Notes: generated by a model from the sequence alone, not told the origin. Counted from the stretch's first letter, positions 43,195-54,561 are shown. The stretch: 64,000 nucleotides of DNA from Amborella trichopoda (GCF_000471905.2 NW_006500103.1:3930506-3994505), one strand, 5' to 3'. Program-made: numbers and translations.

Positions 43195-43812
43195 AAAAGA
43201 GTTTATATAAGGTTGCAACCTTGTATTATTAAAATAAGGTGCACTTCAAAAAGGAAAATTGTTTCATGCGGCCTGGACCGCATTTCTACTTATGCGATCC
43301 AGAGAGTGTAAAGCATCCATCTTTAAGATGGATGCAAGTAGGTGTTCCATCTAAAAACAATGGAAACTAGCGGTCCAAATGTTCTCTTGCTAAAATTAGT
43401 ATTTAAAGTTCTTAAAGTTTATTTATTTTTAAAGTTCTTAAAGTTTATATATTTTTTCATATTCATGATCTCCATGTTAGATATTACGTGTCCTTAAAAA
43501 TGTAAATCTTAAAATCTATCTCAAAAATATATTTATCAATGGGCCCACATTTCTACATATGTGGGCTTGGTCGCATAGAAACCGGGTCCCCTCAAAAATC
43601 CACTAGAATACAATGTTTTGAAATTTGAGTATCCTCCAATTCATCATCTTTATGTCAACATGTTGTTTATGAAAAACAAAATAGTCAAATTATATAAATA
43701 GTGTATATTGTAACAAATTATCTAGACAATATATTTCAAGAATTTATAGATTTGCTTGATATGTACTATTTTTTAAATTTTAAAAGTAGGTATGAAAGTA
43801 GATTTTCAAGCC
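43195..43812. mobile_element. fam-C element in the F-box intron, split by fam-B
   Basis: The left part is TATATAAGGTTGCAACCTTG...AAATAAGGTGCACTTC. It continues after the insert with AAAATCCACTAGAATACAATG and CCAATTCATCATCTTTATGTC. The right end is lost about 45 bases before the exon 2 acceptor. Confidence 0.7.
43263..43589. mobile_element. fam-B MITE nested in fam-C, target duplication 8/9
   Basis: It is flanked by CTTCAAAAA (43254-43262) and CCTCAAAAA (43590-43598). It starts GGAAAATTGTTTCATGCGG and ends CATAGAAACCGGGTCC. AAAGTTCTTAAAGTTTATTTATTTTT-like sequence is locally duplicated near 43405-43455. Confidence 0.85.
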
Positions 43813-44443
43813 ATGCTCTCTGTCTCTCGCATGTGTTAGCTGTTTCTTGATCTAGGTCCCCTGGACTCAAGTTTGTGTCATGAAATTGGTGCACTGATGT
43901 CACAAAGGATGCTCTGTGGAAAGCTATAAGACAGTGGAGAAAGCTTGAAGTGATGCACTTGATGTGCGTTGCAAATGAAGAAGTCTTGCTAACTATTGGC
44001 CAATTTTGCAAGAAGATAACTAAATTGAAGGTTGGAGGGTGGTGGATGACGAAAGAAGAGGCATCAGCCATTGCCAATTCCATGAAAAATCTCAAGACTT
44101 TGATTTTGGACTATGACTTGGTGTCAAAGGACTCCTTGCTCATCATATCGAACGGTTGCAGGGGCCTTAAATCCCTTGAACTTTGTGGACGTGAAGGCGT
44201 TGCAATTGATGATGAAATCCAACGGTCAGCTTCACACCTAAAAGTATTCCGCTGGGAGAATCCATCTTCTTTTGTTTATGGGTGTCTTCGCTGACCCACC
44301 CAAAGAAAAACCACGTTTTCTTGGTCAAGGACAAGTTCAAGGAATTATGGAAACTCAAGTTATAAATGAATATGAGTGCGTACTCCCATACGATCACATT
44401 GTATGCTTGCTAGTCTTAGTTGTGGCTGTATATAATTCAAGAT

Positions 44444-44644
44444 GAGTAATGATCTTATGAGACCCTCTCACACTCATATGTGTGGGACCTCAAATGATCA
44501 CCATTAAATTTGGCACCGATCTCTAAAAAAATCAAGTCTCACACCCATGTAATAACCTTTTTTAGATATTTATACCAAATTTAATGATAATATTTTGAGG
44601 TCCTATACACATGGATGTGAAAAGATCTCATAGGATCATTACTC
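44444..44644. mobile_element. fam-M palindromic MITE, copy 3, target duplication 7/9
   Basis: Ends GAGTAATGATCTTATGAGACC and CTCATAGGATCATTACTC are nearly perfectly inverted. Flanks are ATTCAAGAT (44435-44443) and AATCAAAAT (44645-44653). Confidence 0.85.
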
Positions 44645-45114
44645 AATCAAAATTTGGAAAAATTTATATAAATTTGTAACTTAAGATTGCAGTAATTTAC
44701 ATCTTCTATTACATTTGGACAACGTAAGTTGGGCACTATCTTAAAAGACACGTCATGTATGGTATAATCTTAAAAGATATGTGAAATTGACACCGTCATT
44801 TTGTTATGAGGGCCACGGCGTCAGATTTTCGATTTGAATCCTAGCTAACTTACCCCAGAAAATGAGTGCATTCAGGTTTACTTTTTCTAGAATATTAGGA
44901 GCACTCGTTTTTTGCATAAATTTTTGTTGTGCATTAAATGAAATTGTGCTTTCTTTGTAATAAGCGGTAAATATAGGCTTTTATGGCACAAAAATGTATA
45001 TTTATTTCCAAATGTAAAACCGCCTCTCAATTTCCAGATTTGACTACTTAACGATCAACCTTTAGAAAAGAAAAGGAATTTGATACACAATAATGTATGG
45101 GCCAAAAAACCTTA

Positions 45115-45495
45115 ATTTTATATATGGAAAAAAGTTATATAAGATTGACGCATCAAATTGTCAAAATAAAGTGCACCTCAAAAATTCATCGGAAAAAGGC
45201 TATTTTGATATTGGAAAACCATCCAATTGATCACTTCAACATCGAGATGGTATCCAAAAAAAAAAAAATTCAAATTCCAAAAATAGTACGTGTTGCAACA
45301 CATTATCTAAGCTGTCAATTTTCAAGATTTTCATATGTTTATATATTTGTTTGATTTGAACCATTTTTAGAATTTAAAATTATCTAATTAGATATGAAAA
45401 TAGGTTTTAGGGCCATCTAAAAATTTTTTGACAAAGTTTAGAGGTAAATCTTACTTCGATTGTTTAAGGTTGAAACCTCATGCAAACCTCACCAT
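45115..45495. mobile_element. fam-C element
   Basis: The left end is AGTTATATAAGATTGACGCATCAAATTG...AAAGTGCACCTC. The right end is TTGTTTAAGGTTGAAACCTC. The interior has CATCCAATTGATCACTTCAAC. Confidence 0.7.
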
Positions 45496-45654
45496 TTGTA
45501 TATTGGATGGAGTATCGATAAGGCCTACGTTATGAAAAAAATGTAAAGCCTCACTTTGAATGGAAAATACTTTTGGCCTGGGATATCTTTATGGCAGCTC
45601 CAAAACCATGTGCTTCTTGAAATCCATTTTCTCTTTTTTTTTTTTTTTAAGGGA

Positions 45655-46045
45655 AAAGTTTATTTAGAGCCGAGGCTTTAAACAATCAAATTCAAGCCTA
45701 CCCCAAAAATTTCAGTAGAAGAGGTTGTTTTGATGCCCAAATATCCTCAAATTCATCATCTTGATATCAAGATGCATGGACATGAGAAAAAAAAGGATTT
45801 CAAGTTTTGGAAATAGCATATTTTGTAACGCATTTTTGCACTGTCAAATTTCAAGATTTTCAAGTTTTCATATATCTTTCGATTTACACTATTTTTTAAG
45901 CTACAAACTTTATAAATAAAGATGAAAATATACTTCAAGGCTATCAAAAAGATTTTCACTATTGAAACCACATTTCTTGACACTATTCGAAAGTAGGCTC
46001 TAATTTGATTGTTTAGAGCCTAGGCGTTATATAAACCGCACCCTT
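45655..46045. mobile_element. fam-C element
   Basis: The left end is TTTATTTAGAGCCGAGGCTTTAAAC. The right end is GTTTAGAGCCTAGGCGTTATATAAACC. It is closely related to 22838-23203. Confidence 0.75.
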
Positions 46046-46244
46046 TTTCGAATATTTGTTCAAAGCCGTATGTTTTTAGCCAGAGGAAGCTATTTATAGC
46101 TGAAATCACCAAAAAATTAAATAATTATAATATTATGGGAAACCTATCAAAATACTTACATGAGATTTACTATTTAACAATTTACCCTTTTTAGAACTAT
46201 TCTAATTCAAGAGCATGTGTTATTTTAAGAAAATGGTTTGATTG

Positions 46245-46620
46245 GCTCGCAACCCTATCAAAATAAATAAAGCCTCACCTCATAATTTAATGAAAATTAC
46301 AATTCAAACATTGAAAAACTTCTACATCAATCATCTCATCTCAGCATGAACATATTAATTGTGAAAAAAATAGTATTTTAAACTCTAAAAACTATGTATA
46401 TTATAACAAATTATCTAGACCGTCCGGTTCACTTTAAAAATAAGTGTTCATAGATCTACAAAATCTATACTATTGTTTGAATTTCAAATTTTATTGTCGG
46501 TGTTAGAAATTGATTTAGATCCATCATGAATATTTATGTTGCCAAAAGTACTTTATAGAGGAGGATTTGAGGCAAGGTTTTATTTTGTTTTCATAAAGCC
46601 TTTACCTTATAGAAACCTAA
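46245..46620. mobile_element. fam-C element
   Basis: The left end is CGCAACCCTATCAAAATAAATAAAGCC. The right end is GAGGCAAGGTTTTATTTTG...AAAGCCTTTACC. The interior contains CTAGACCGTCCGGTTCAC. Confidence 0.65.
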
Positions 46621-46749
46621 TCCGTTATTTTATAGTTATTTTGAATTTAAATTTAAAAATATAGGTAGAGGGATAAATTGTTAATCTTTCATGGATAACT
46701 TGATAAATTTCTTTAATATTATATAGAACACATAATATATGTAATACAA

Positions 46750-46970
46750 TAGGTAAAGTATGTGAGACTTATTTTTAGTATAAGGTGGTCACGATTGTTT
46801 TTTACCATTGAATGTGAAATTTGATGGCTCCATTTATTTTATTTATCAAACTCAAAAATAAAAATAAATTTTTTTCAAATTTTGTAACACCGAAGCTATC
46901 AAATTTCAATTGAGACAGTCATGAACCATTCTCACCTGCTTATACCAAAGGTTGTCCCGATACAATATAT
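46750..46970. mobile_element. fam-A MITE
   Basis: It contains AAAGTATGTGAGACTTATTT, ATAAGGTGGTCACGATTG and AAGCTATCAAATTTCAATTG. It ends GTCCCGATACAATATA. Confidence 0.65.
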
Positions 46971-47148
46971 AATATATACCTAAGTTGAATTTGAATCAAA
47001 ACCAGTTGTGAGAGAGAGGAAATATATTGCTAAATCCACAATAAGGAATCAGTTTATGCAGCAACAACCAATTGGATTTTTCACAGGCTTCAAGCCTATT
47101 TTAAGAAAATTAAAATAAAATAAAAAAAACAGCCATTCTCTGTCTCTC

Positions 47149-47514
47149 TTATTCTGCCTCTTCTACTGATGCTTCAATTCGAAGCAAAACAAACCCAACA
47201 GCCACTCCAACGAGAACCAACCCATTCATGATCGCTGCAATCTTGAAAATTTCAGCAGCTGCATTGCAGGTTGAAGAGAGGGCGCCCCCTTTGCCTTTAC
47301 TACTACCCATTGAAGCTCTCATGGAATTGGCGAAGAGTGAGAAAGAGTGATCAGTGGATTTGGGAAGGCCCAAAGTTGATAGTTTGTTTTGGGCTTTCAA
47401 CCCACCAAAGGAATTAAGACCCACTATGAAATTTGTGGGTTTTCTCTTTAATATGTTGGCTGCAGAGGCCGGAGCTAGTGTTGCAGGAGAGATGGTGGCT
47501 GAAGTTGCTGCCAT
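47149..47514 (-). CDS. PETM: Cytochrome b6f complex subunit 7, chloroplast precursor
   Basis: This is a single coding exon of 121 aa. Residues 1 to ~80 are rich in Ser, Ala and Thr ([20 protein letters not shown]...) and look like a chloroplast transit peptide. The conserved mature part then follows, ending [20 protein letters not shown] and [14 protein letters not shown]. This contains one membrane span (about residues 92-112) and an acidic tail. PetM is a small single-span subunit of the thylakoid cytochrome b6f complex, which carries electrons between photosystems II and I. It is nuclear-encoded in plants. An ATG eight codons upstream (47538) is in frame, but the MAATSA start fits transit peptides better. 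The protein is intact and of usual length. Confidence 0.92.
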   Translation of the reverse strand: MAATSATISPATLAPASAANILKRKPTNFIVGLNSFGGLKAQNKLSTLGLPKSTDHSFSLFANSMRASMGSSKGKGGALSSTCNAAAEIFKIAAIMNGLVLVGVAVGFVLLRIEASVEEAE

Positions 47515-47531
47515 TTTGGTGATTTGTAGGA

Positions 47532-48206
47532 GCTGCAAAATTTTCTGAAGAATTTAGAGTGAGGTACGGAGCCACTAAGATGAGGTAATACTCGAAATAA
47601 GAAAAGAACCAAATGAACAGAATTAAACAAAGCAACAAAACAACCAAATGAACAGAATTGAACCAAATAAAAAATTTTATGGGTAGATAGATAGATGTAC
47701 AGAGAGAGCCCAAATGACAAGAACTAAAAAGGAAATAATGGGGGCAGAGAAGATGAGAGAAAATAAGAAAACCCAAATGATGGAACTGAGAATTCTGATG
47801 TGTTGAGAGAGAGAGCAGAAAAAATGGGGGGAGGGAAAAAAAGGAAAGAGAGAGAGAACAGGAAAAATGGGGGGAGGATGAAAAGGAGAGAGAGAGAGCG
47901 AAAGAGAGACTAGAGAGAGAGAGCAGGAAAAAAATGGGGGAGGAAAAAAACAGGAGAGAAATTAAAAAAAAAATAGAATCCAAACTATGGAACTGAAATT
48001 TTGATGGGTTGAGAGAAAGCCCAAAAGATTAGAAAAAAAGAATCCAAACTATGGAACTGAAATTTTGATGGGTTGAGAGAGAGCCCAAAAGACTAGAATT
48101 GGAAATAACTCTTAAGAAACTGGAAATTTAGAGAGAGAAAGACACTAAATTAGTAGAAAAAAGAGATGAAGAAATAAATTTACTGAGTTGCAGACAAGTA
48201 CTTTAC
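47532..48206 (-). other. Probable PETM 5'-UTR intron, CT-rich
   Basis: On the minus strand a good donor, AAG|GTAAAG, lies at 48207/48206. Acceptors (TTCTTCAG or TTTTGCAG) lie 18-31 bases before the PETM start codon. The span between is strongly CT-rich on the coding strand. This is inferred from splice consensus only; transcript data would settle it. Long minus-strand reading frames here (for example 47414-47983) are low-complexity artefacts. Confidence 0.45.
47966..48100. repeat. Two ~65-bp tandem units in the PETM leader
   Basis: GAATCCAAACTATGGAACTG, then AAATTTTGATGGGTTGAGAG and AGCCCAAAAGA.TAGAA, occurs twice in a row. A diverged third unit is near 47770-47820. Confidence 0.85.
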
Positions 48207-48514
48207 CTTAAATTGGGAGTCCGATTGGGCGGTGGAAGGACGAAGGAATTGGGAAAGGAAAGAGGAAGGTTAGGGGGGCTATGTACAAGTAGAGAGAGAA
48301 GAAAAACGGATAAGGTCAAGAGGTGATGGGTGGTCGGAATACAGATTTGATCCTTATTTCACCACTCTCTCTCTCTAAACTCTAAATCAACCATGGCCGC
48401 AAATTGCATTATTTTGTTGCATATGCGATTTTTTTTTTTTTCAAATACCCATCGAAATATGACCATCATACCCCTTTTATTCGAGTTGCTTATATACTAT
48501 AACTCCTATTTCAT

Positions 48515-48915
48515 AAGGGTGTGGTTTCTATAAGGTTGCAACTTTAAACAATTCAATCAAGTAGCATCTTTAAATTTTATCATAATATGTAATTTTGTTA
48601 TCAAAATTTTTTGGATCATTTAAAAATCTATTTTTATATCTAGTTATAAAATTTTAGAACTTCAAATATAGCTAAAATCAAGTAGATCTATAAATATATC
48701 AAAATCTTGAAAATAGACAGTTTAGATAATATGTTACAAGATGTACTGTTTATGAGACTCAAAATCTTGTTTTTTTTTTTATATTCATACATTACAATGT
48801 CAAGATGATCAATTAGAGGGGTTTTCGACATTAAAACAACCATTTTCGATGAATTTTTGATGTGCCTCTTTAAATCTACATTTCAAGGTTGTAACCTTAT
48901 AAGAACTTTTTCCAT
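48515..48915. mobile_element. fam-C element just upstream of PETM
   Basis: The left end is GGTTTCTATAAGGTTGCAACTTTAAAC. The right end is TTCAAGGTTGTAACCTTATAAG. It holds the uninterrupted stretch CATCTAGTTATAAAATTTTAG that matches the empty site of the nested insertion at 30265. Confidence 0.75.
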
Positions 48916-49060
48916 TCTATTAATATTTCAACGGATTGTAAACTATGAGAAACTTATTCTATAATAGTTAAACAATGAGACCCCTATTTTATAATTTTAT
49001 AAGGGATTGTACGCAATGAGACCATTTACCTTTGATACAATGAGGTCACAAGTATTTATA

Positions 49061-49583
49061 GAGCAATGATCCAATGCAACGGTTGTATTATAGTATAATG
49101 CAATGACACTTCTAAACAAAACCATGTTTGTTGTATTTATATGACTCCAAATTTTGCACACACAAAAAAAAAAAATTAATCAATTTGAACCCTAACTATG
49201 GTCAAAATGAGTCCCCTCCAAAAACGAATCTAACCTGTTCATTTTGTGAATTTCAAAATCTTAGCCTTTATAAACTCAAAATCATGTTTTTCTTTTTTAA
49301 CATTGTTCATCTAATGATAATAAAGTCATCCAAAAAATTTGGAAATGAAAAAATCCATCTAAAACCTAGATCTAAGCATCTAACCAAAATGAAAAACCTA
49401 CGTTAATTGGGCTAAAAAAATACTTTCTAGGTTGTGTTTTCATTTTTTTTTTTTTTTGTGATTGTTCATTAAAATGAAAAGAGTGTATATTTCAAATTTT
49501 GAATCAAACAAATGGCCATAAGATGATTTTTTTAAGATTGCTGCATCATATTACTATATAACGGTTGCATGAAATCATTGCCC
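49061..49583. mobile_element. TIR element inserted next to a fam-A fragment
   Basis: The left end is GAGCAATGATCCAATGCAACGGTTG. Reverse-complemented, the right end is GGGCAATGATTTCATGCAACCGTT. The terminal inverted repeat is thus about 25-40 bp. The left flank (about 49003-49060) is a fam-A start (GGGATTGTACGCAATGAGACC). The interior is homologous to 8468-8765. Confidence 0.65.
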
Positions 49584-50597
49584 TAAAATTATTTTGAAAT
49601 AGATTAGGAGTTAGGTTTCTGAAAATGTTAATAGGGTGGTACAATGAAAATAAAAACCCCAACATGATGACTTAGGTGTGGGGATGCTCCAAATGCCACA
49701 TCTAATAATGCAAAACCAAGCATCTACTCATTACTTTGAACCCACGAGCAGAAGCCCAACCACCCCACACCAGTAATTCACGTTCAAATCAAAATGCAAA
49801 ATCTAGTATTCCATTTATGTCAATAAAAAATTTATATTTACTCTACTTTTTTTTGGTGCATAAAGCCTTATATAATTCCTTATGATACCAATAAATAGCA
49901 TGAATTACTTTTCACCTAGTTTCAAGAACCGAATTTCATGATAAAGTAACATATTAAAAAGTAAAAATGGAGTTGGGGCATCAATGGTTAAGAGGTGGAT
50001 GCCTCAATACATCATCCCACTCTCCACTCCCACCGTTACTATATCAAAACAAAAAAAGAGAACATAGAATGTATGATGATTAATCACATAATTTTTTAAT
50101 AAAATAAGTTTATATATCAAATTTACTTAATATTCCATATATTTTCCAGTATTTTTCAAAAATTATGATTTTTTTATTTTTTTATATTTATATAAAATAA
50201 ATAATTTCCAATTACAAGACAGTTGGGGAAGCAGCGGTTTTATGTCCACAAATACAAGACACCGATACCAGTATCTGAAGTTCACAAAAATGAGTATTCC
50301 TTAATTTCCAAGAGCGAAATACACCTACAAAAGTTCCTCTCAATTAAAATGGCAGTAACCATGAAACAACCCCAACTTCCAAAATGAGAAGAAAAACCCT
50401 GTCTCTCCTGTCCAAAAAAGCCATAAATTTTTCCAACATTTAAGCTCCTTCTCACACAGAATAAGGCAAATACATACCTTAAAGCCTTAAAGAGCCTCCC
50501 TCACAAGATGGTAATGATCCTTCCCCTCATAAAATGCCCATCAATTCTTACAAAATGAAATGCCTCCCTTTCGCCAACCATCAACCTTTGGTACCTT
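49584..50597. other. Intergenic DNA and 3' UTR of the first REM gene
   Basis: No gene was seen in 49584-50270. From about 50280 to 50597 the sequence matches 59750-60015 in order (for example AAAATGGCAG..A..CATGAAACAAC and TGCCATAAAT). The 3' flank was therefore duplicated along with the REM gene. Confidence 0.55.
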
Positions 50598-52516
50598 CTA
50601 ATCAGAGGCACAATCATCTTTACACCTGAATATATGCAGGCGAATAACTTTTTTAACCAGTTCGAAAATACACATATCACCTTCTTTCAAATTATCGTTG
50701 AGGGAGAACTGACGCCGCCCCGTGCTAAGCTGAACTCTTAGTCCTGCTTCTTTTATTCTAAATATCACTTGCCATAGCCTTCCTTTTGGATCTTGAAGGG
50801 TGAAAGTCTTGAGATTTAAGTAAAGCATGTTTTCTCACGAAGGCATTAGGAACATTCTGCGTTCAAAATAAATGCATATGCATGAGAAACAGAACAGGAA
50901 GAAAAGGCAAATTTAGATGAAGCTTATATAGATAAACCATCTATACAGAAGCTTCTGTAGACCATGGATAGAAAAACCGAAACCATTACAGCCTCTCACA
51001 ACTGGTACAAAACAAAGGCATTCAATACTTTGGCACACAAATTAAGCAATTAGCCTCAAGTTATATTCACCTTTAGTAGTTTCATATGAAGACTAGACCA
51101 AAGTTTCACAGACAGTCAATTTTCTTATGTTCGTTGCATTAAATGGACAGAAAGAAAACACAATTACAAAAAGGGAAGAACATTCGGTCACTCATTTTCT
51201 AAATAATCCACCTGACATTATAGGTGGTCAAATTAGAATTAGTAACTGCCGCCCATGTTCAGGGTGGCAGAATTAAAAGCAGAGAATAGATAATTTAAAA
51301 AAGAGAGTACCTGAATGTGCTCCCTTAAAATGCATTTCTGTAGAGGTAGAAATGCTAAATGAGATGTCACCTAGCAATAGTTGATCAAATAAAACAAGCA
51401 AATTCCTTGTAAAAACATCTTCTGTGAGAACCCAACAATCACAATCACCCATGTTCAGGGCAGCAGAATTTAAAGTAGTGCATAGTTAATTAAAAAGAGG
51501 CTAACTGAATGTGCTCCATTAAAAAAATACGTTTCTGTAGAGATACAAATGCTAAAGGAGATGTCACCTTAGCAATATTTGATCAAATAACACAAATTGA
51601 TTCCTTAGAAAGCATCTTCTGTGAGAACCGGACAATCACAAAAAGGTTCAAGTAGTCAGAAGGCATACCACAACTCCCTGACTACATCTGGCATGCATAA
51701 ATTTGATGAAAAAAAGATTGGCCGACTTAAAGGAGGAAGCCTCCATGAATGCTCTTTCTTTTTCCTCTTTAGTTACTGGGCATCTTCTTTCATTTTCTGC
51801 AAAAGAGTCAACTTCCAGGCCTGCAAGTCATTTTATTGCCGAATTTTGAATACTGATAGCCAAATACCACAACAGAAATTTGAAAAACATAAACCAACTT
51901 TTCCATATTTTTCTCTCTAGAAGTAGGAAAGCATGTTAATGTTCACTTCAAATGCTTCAATATTGAAATGAAGAATACTAAAGAGCCATATACTGTAATT
52001 AACAGTTCCAGTGCTTGAAACACCTCTATAAACCATGCATGTAAGTGCTCAAGAAAAAGAGGAGCTCCAAACAATCAATCTATTTGGTTAGTGAGCACCT
52101 ACTCTGGAATTTGACATGTCAAACAAGCAAATTAATCTAGTAAATGACATTGAATGAACAAGGTAAGATGCACACTAGAAATGAGTAAATTAATTGGTCC
52201 AAATGCTCTTTCCAAATTCCGAGACTATGGAGAACTTGAAAGATTTATTTCGATATTTCAGGCATAGTTCTCATTTTACGCAAAACAACGAAGAATAAAA
52301 TCTCATTTTTTTTGTCTTTTCCCTGTAGAAACCTGATTACATGATCCATATCTAGAAAACTCAAGAGAGCTAACATCTTCAAATCCATGCTTTACTTGAT
52401 ATCTTCCAGCTACATGATACTCTTTTTTATCTTTCTCAGCATCAGAAACCACGGATTTAACACGTTCTGAACGACGACTCACTCCCTTGTCTCCTTTGTT
52501 GAAGTATGAGCTTGTA
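50598..52516 (-). pseudogene. REM-type B3 gene, copy 1, truncated and frameshifted
   Basis: Three pieces can be read on the minus strand. (1) 52516-52332 is a linker-like exon (TSSYFNKGDKGVSRRSERVK...). (2) 51820-51669 encodes LEVDSFAENERRCPVTKEEK, then ERAFMEASSFKSANLFF, the usual REM linker before the second B3 domain. (3) 50856-50598 is the C-terminal B3 domain: NVPNAFVRKHALL, then in a shifted frame LNLKTFTLQDPKGRLWQV and LKEGDMCIFELVKKVIRLHI, then TAG. B3 domains of REM proteins bind DNA in nuclei. The B3 exon changes frame at about 50815-50830, so it cannot be read through. No N-terminal B3 domain is found, and a palindromic MITE begins at 52522, right beside piece 1. Piece 1 to piece 2 do not join in phase as I read them. 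It is most likely a pseudogene. Confidence 0.75.
51251..51645. repeat. ~195-bp tandem duplication in the REM copy 1 intron
   Basis: Copies 51251-51443 and 51444-51645 share CCCATGTTCAGGG, CTGAATGTGCTCC, TTTCTGTAGAG, GAGATGTCACCT and CATCTTCTGTGAGAACC in order, with scattered substitutions. Confidence 0.85.
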
Positions 52517-52521
52517 GATGT

Positions 52522-52735
52522 TTGACCAAAATACCCCCGAAAAGTTTTGGGGGTATTTTGGTCAATTGTTTTCGAAAATTTTTTTTATATTTTTATTTCA
52601 AGTAATTTGGATTTGTAGAAAAAAAATTAAAATTTAAACACTACTAAACATACATGTTCATCAGATCCGCCCAGATTCAATCTAGACCGTTGGGTATATA
52701 CTATTCCATGAGCTAGTGGACTCACCCAAGTTTTT
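52522..52735. mobile_element. Half of a palindromic MITE with a perfect hairpin centre
   Basis: 52522-52565 is a perfect 17-bp hairpin: TTGACCAAAATACCCCC, a 10-base loop, then the exact complement. After it comes the right arm: ATTTCAAGTAATTTGGATTTG..., CAGATTCAATCTAGACCGTTGGG, CCATGAGCTAGTGG. The left arm is missing, and the hairpin abuts REM copy 1 coding-like sequence. Confidence 0.7.
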
Positions 52736-52769
<34 letters not shown>

Positions 52770-52772
<3 letters not shown>

Positions 52773-53186
52773 ACTAGCTCATATGAACATATGAGCCCAA
52801 CGGTCCGGATTGAATCTGAGCTGATATGACGATCACGGATGTCCAGTAGTGTTTGAATTTTATTTTTATTCTACAAATCCAAATCACTTAAAATTTTAGA
52901 CATGTGTTTATCAAAAATAAGTAAATCTTCAAAAAAAATCAAAAAAATATTTTACATGAAATAAATTGACCAAAATACCCTCAAAAAGTTTCGGGGGTAT
53001 TTTGATCATTTTGTTTTCGGGAAAAAAAAATTTATTTTTGTATTAAGTTCATCTTGATGAGAAGAACACACCTAAAATTTCAAGTGATTTGGGTTTGTAG
53101 AAAAATAAATAAAATTCAAGTACTACCGGACATCCGTGATGGTCAGATCGGCCCAAATTCAATCTAGGCCGTTGGGCTCATATGTT
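52770..53186. mobile_element. Full palindromic MITE of the same family
   Basis: The left arm is CCCACTAGCTCATATGAACATATGAGCCCAACGG-type sequence with GGATTGAATCTGAGCTG. The centre, ATTGACCAAAATACCCTC / GGGGGTATTTTGATCATT, is at 52964-53010. The right arm is CAAATTCAATCTAGGCCGTTGGGCTCATATG, up to the gap. Confidence 0.75.
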
Positions 53187-53206
53187 NNNNNNNNNNNNNN
53201 NNNNNN
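53187..53206. other. Assembly gap (20 N)
   Basis: Exactly 20 N occur next to a (TA)n tract (53207-53244). The true gap length is unknown. Confidence 1.
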
Positions 53207-53250
<44 letters not shown>

Positions 53251-53254
53251 ACTC

Positions 53255-53540
53255 AAATCCTATTCGCAAACGATTTGGAGTTAGCCACACAAATCCTAGT
53301 ATGCAATTCTACTCTATCAAAGGCCATACTCTCAGTGAGGCTATAAGCCTCCATATCTTTTCTCACTACTTCCAACCCCTTGCCCTTTTTTAGCTTTCTA
53401 CTTGAACTATCTCGCACCTTCTAACAGGTGCGTAGTGGGTTTACGATGAACATGGCCAGCCTACCTAAGTCTAGTTTATCTCATCTTATACCCTATTAGT
53501 GTCACACCTAACTTTTTCTGAATGTATATATATTCAACTT
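53255..53540 (-). mobile_element. Truncated RTE-type LINE 3' region
   Basis: The plus strand carries the antisense of a common plant RTE LINE 3' region: GATTTGGAGTTAGCCACAC, GGCCATACTCTCAGTGAGGC, TCCATATCTTTTCTCACTACT, then ACATGGCCAGCCTACCTAAG. The last part overlaps in content with 34575-34640. No open frame remains. Confidence 0.65.
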
Positions 53541-54522
53541 ATTTGGATCTTTTCTGTTGTTTCGGTTTTGTTTGACTTTTACAATTTTTATTTTATTTTT
53601 AACAATTTCATTAATTTTTTACTTGTTTAAGTATTTTTTGGCCTCATTCACTACCTGGCTAAGTCCACTAAGACTAGACCAAGTTAATCGGCTGGGCAAA
53701 AGAAGATCCCAAGGTCCATACCAAGTTTAAGAACATGGTATGAAACTGTTGACTTGGTAAACAGTGACAAAAAAATATCCACTATATACACAAAGATATT
53801 GAAGTGGCAACTACATAATATGAAATTTGACCCACTCAACGAAATTAGAGTCAGTTGTATGTAAGGACCTAAACCCAAGAACATAAGCCACATGTTATTT
53901 ATATGTTTCCATATACTATGTGTGATTTCCCTATTTGTTTTATATTGTATTGGAAAGTACTCCGTGCCGGTATGTTGGTTTTCTACAGTTCTCGGGCACC
54001 TCTTCAGCCATCTGATGTCAAGGATGTTTTGTTGTTGTTTTGCTCAAAGTCAGTCCAAAAGTTTTCAATGACTTTGACCGTACAGCGCACAACACACCCT
54101 AGCCGTCCTTTATTGACATTGGATGGCTAGGGTCATGCTAGGAATCTGTAGGAAACCAGCAGTCACTTTCTATAGGGAACACAACCGCAAGTTACATTTG
54201 TAGAAGAGTACTTCAGTCATGTATTTGCATAAGTCTGTAGATGAAGAAAACATTCCAAGCTTATCATTAATTTAAACTCTTTCCATAATTTCTTACAAAT
54301 CTCGTTTTGGATCCATATTTTCAACATACGAAGTCACAATTTCATTTTGGATTCATTGCTAGTTTCTGACATGAATGGATTGATCAATGAAACATTGATG
54401 ATGGCATTTCCTTCTCCATTGTTGGAGAAGCAATTGTCTTAGGGATCAGCTAATTCTTTCTTTTGAAGGAAGCGTTTGAAAAAATCATTCATGGATTTGC
54501 AACATCTTTGCATTTCTAGGCC

Positions 54523-54561
<39 letters not shown>

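Larger units (their letters stand above)
42555..44294 (+). pseudogene. F-box/LRR-like gene with an in-frame stop
   Basis: There are two exons, 42555-42916 and 43856-44294, joined by a GT-AG intron in matching phase. They would encode about 265 aa. Residues 19-65 are an F-box: WNNFPRDIMIEIFRRLDFKQ, then PLVCSLWRLVSLDPLCWEHL. Exon 2 carries leucine-rich repeat-like sequence such as LTIGQFCKKITKLKVGGWW and NGCRGLKSLELCG. Intact relatives recruit substrates to SCF ubiquitin ligases. In exon 2 the frame reads RSPGLKFVS, then TGA at 43881-43883, then NWCTDVTKDALWKAIRQW. The protein would therefore stop at 129 aa, after the F-box and before most repeats. The rest of exon 2 is open for 136 codons, so the break is recent or a sequencing error. 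An upstream in-frame ATG at 42528 is less likely as the start. The intron is mostly transposon. Confidence 0.8.

Noticed and set aside
47414-47983. 189-codon minus-strand frame upstream of PETM
   Set aside because: It comes from CT-rich low-complexity DNA and overlaps PETM in another frame; no family resemblance.
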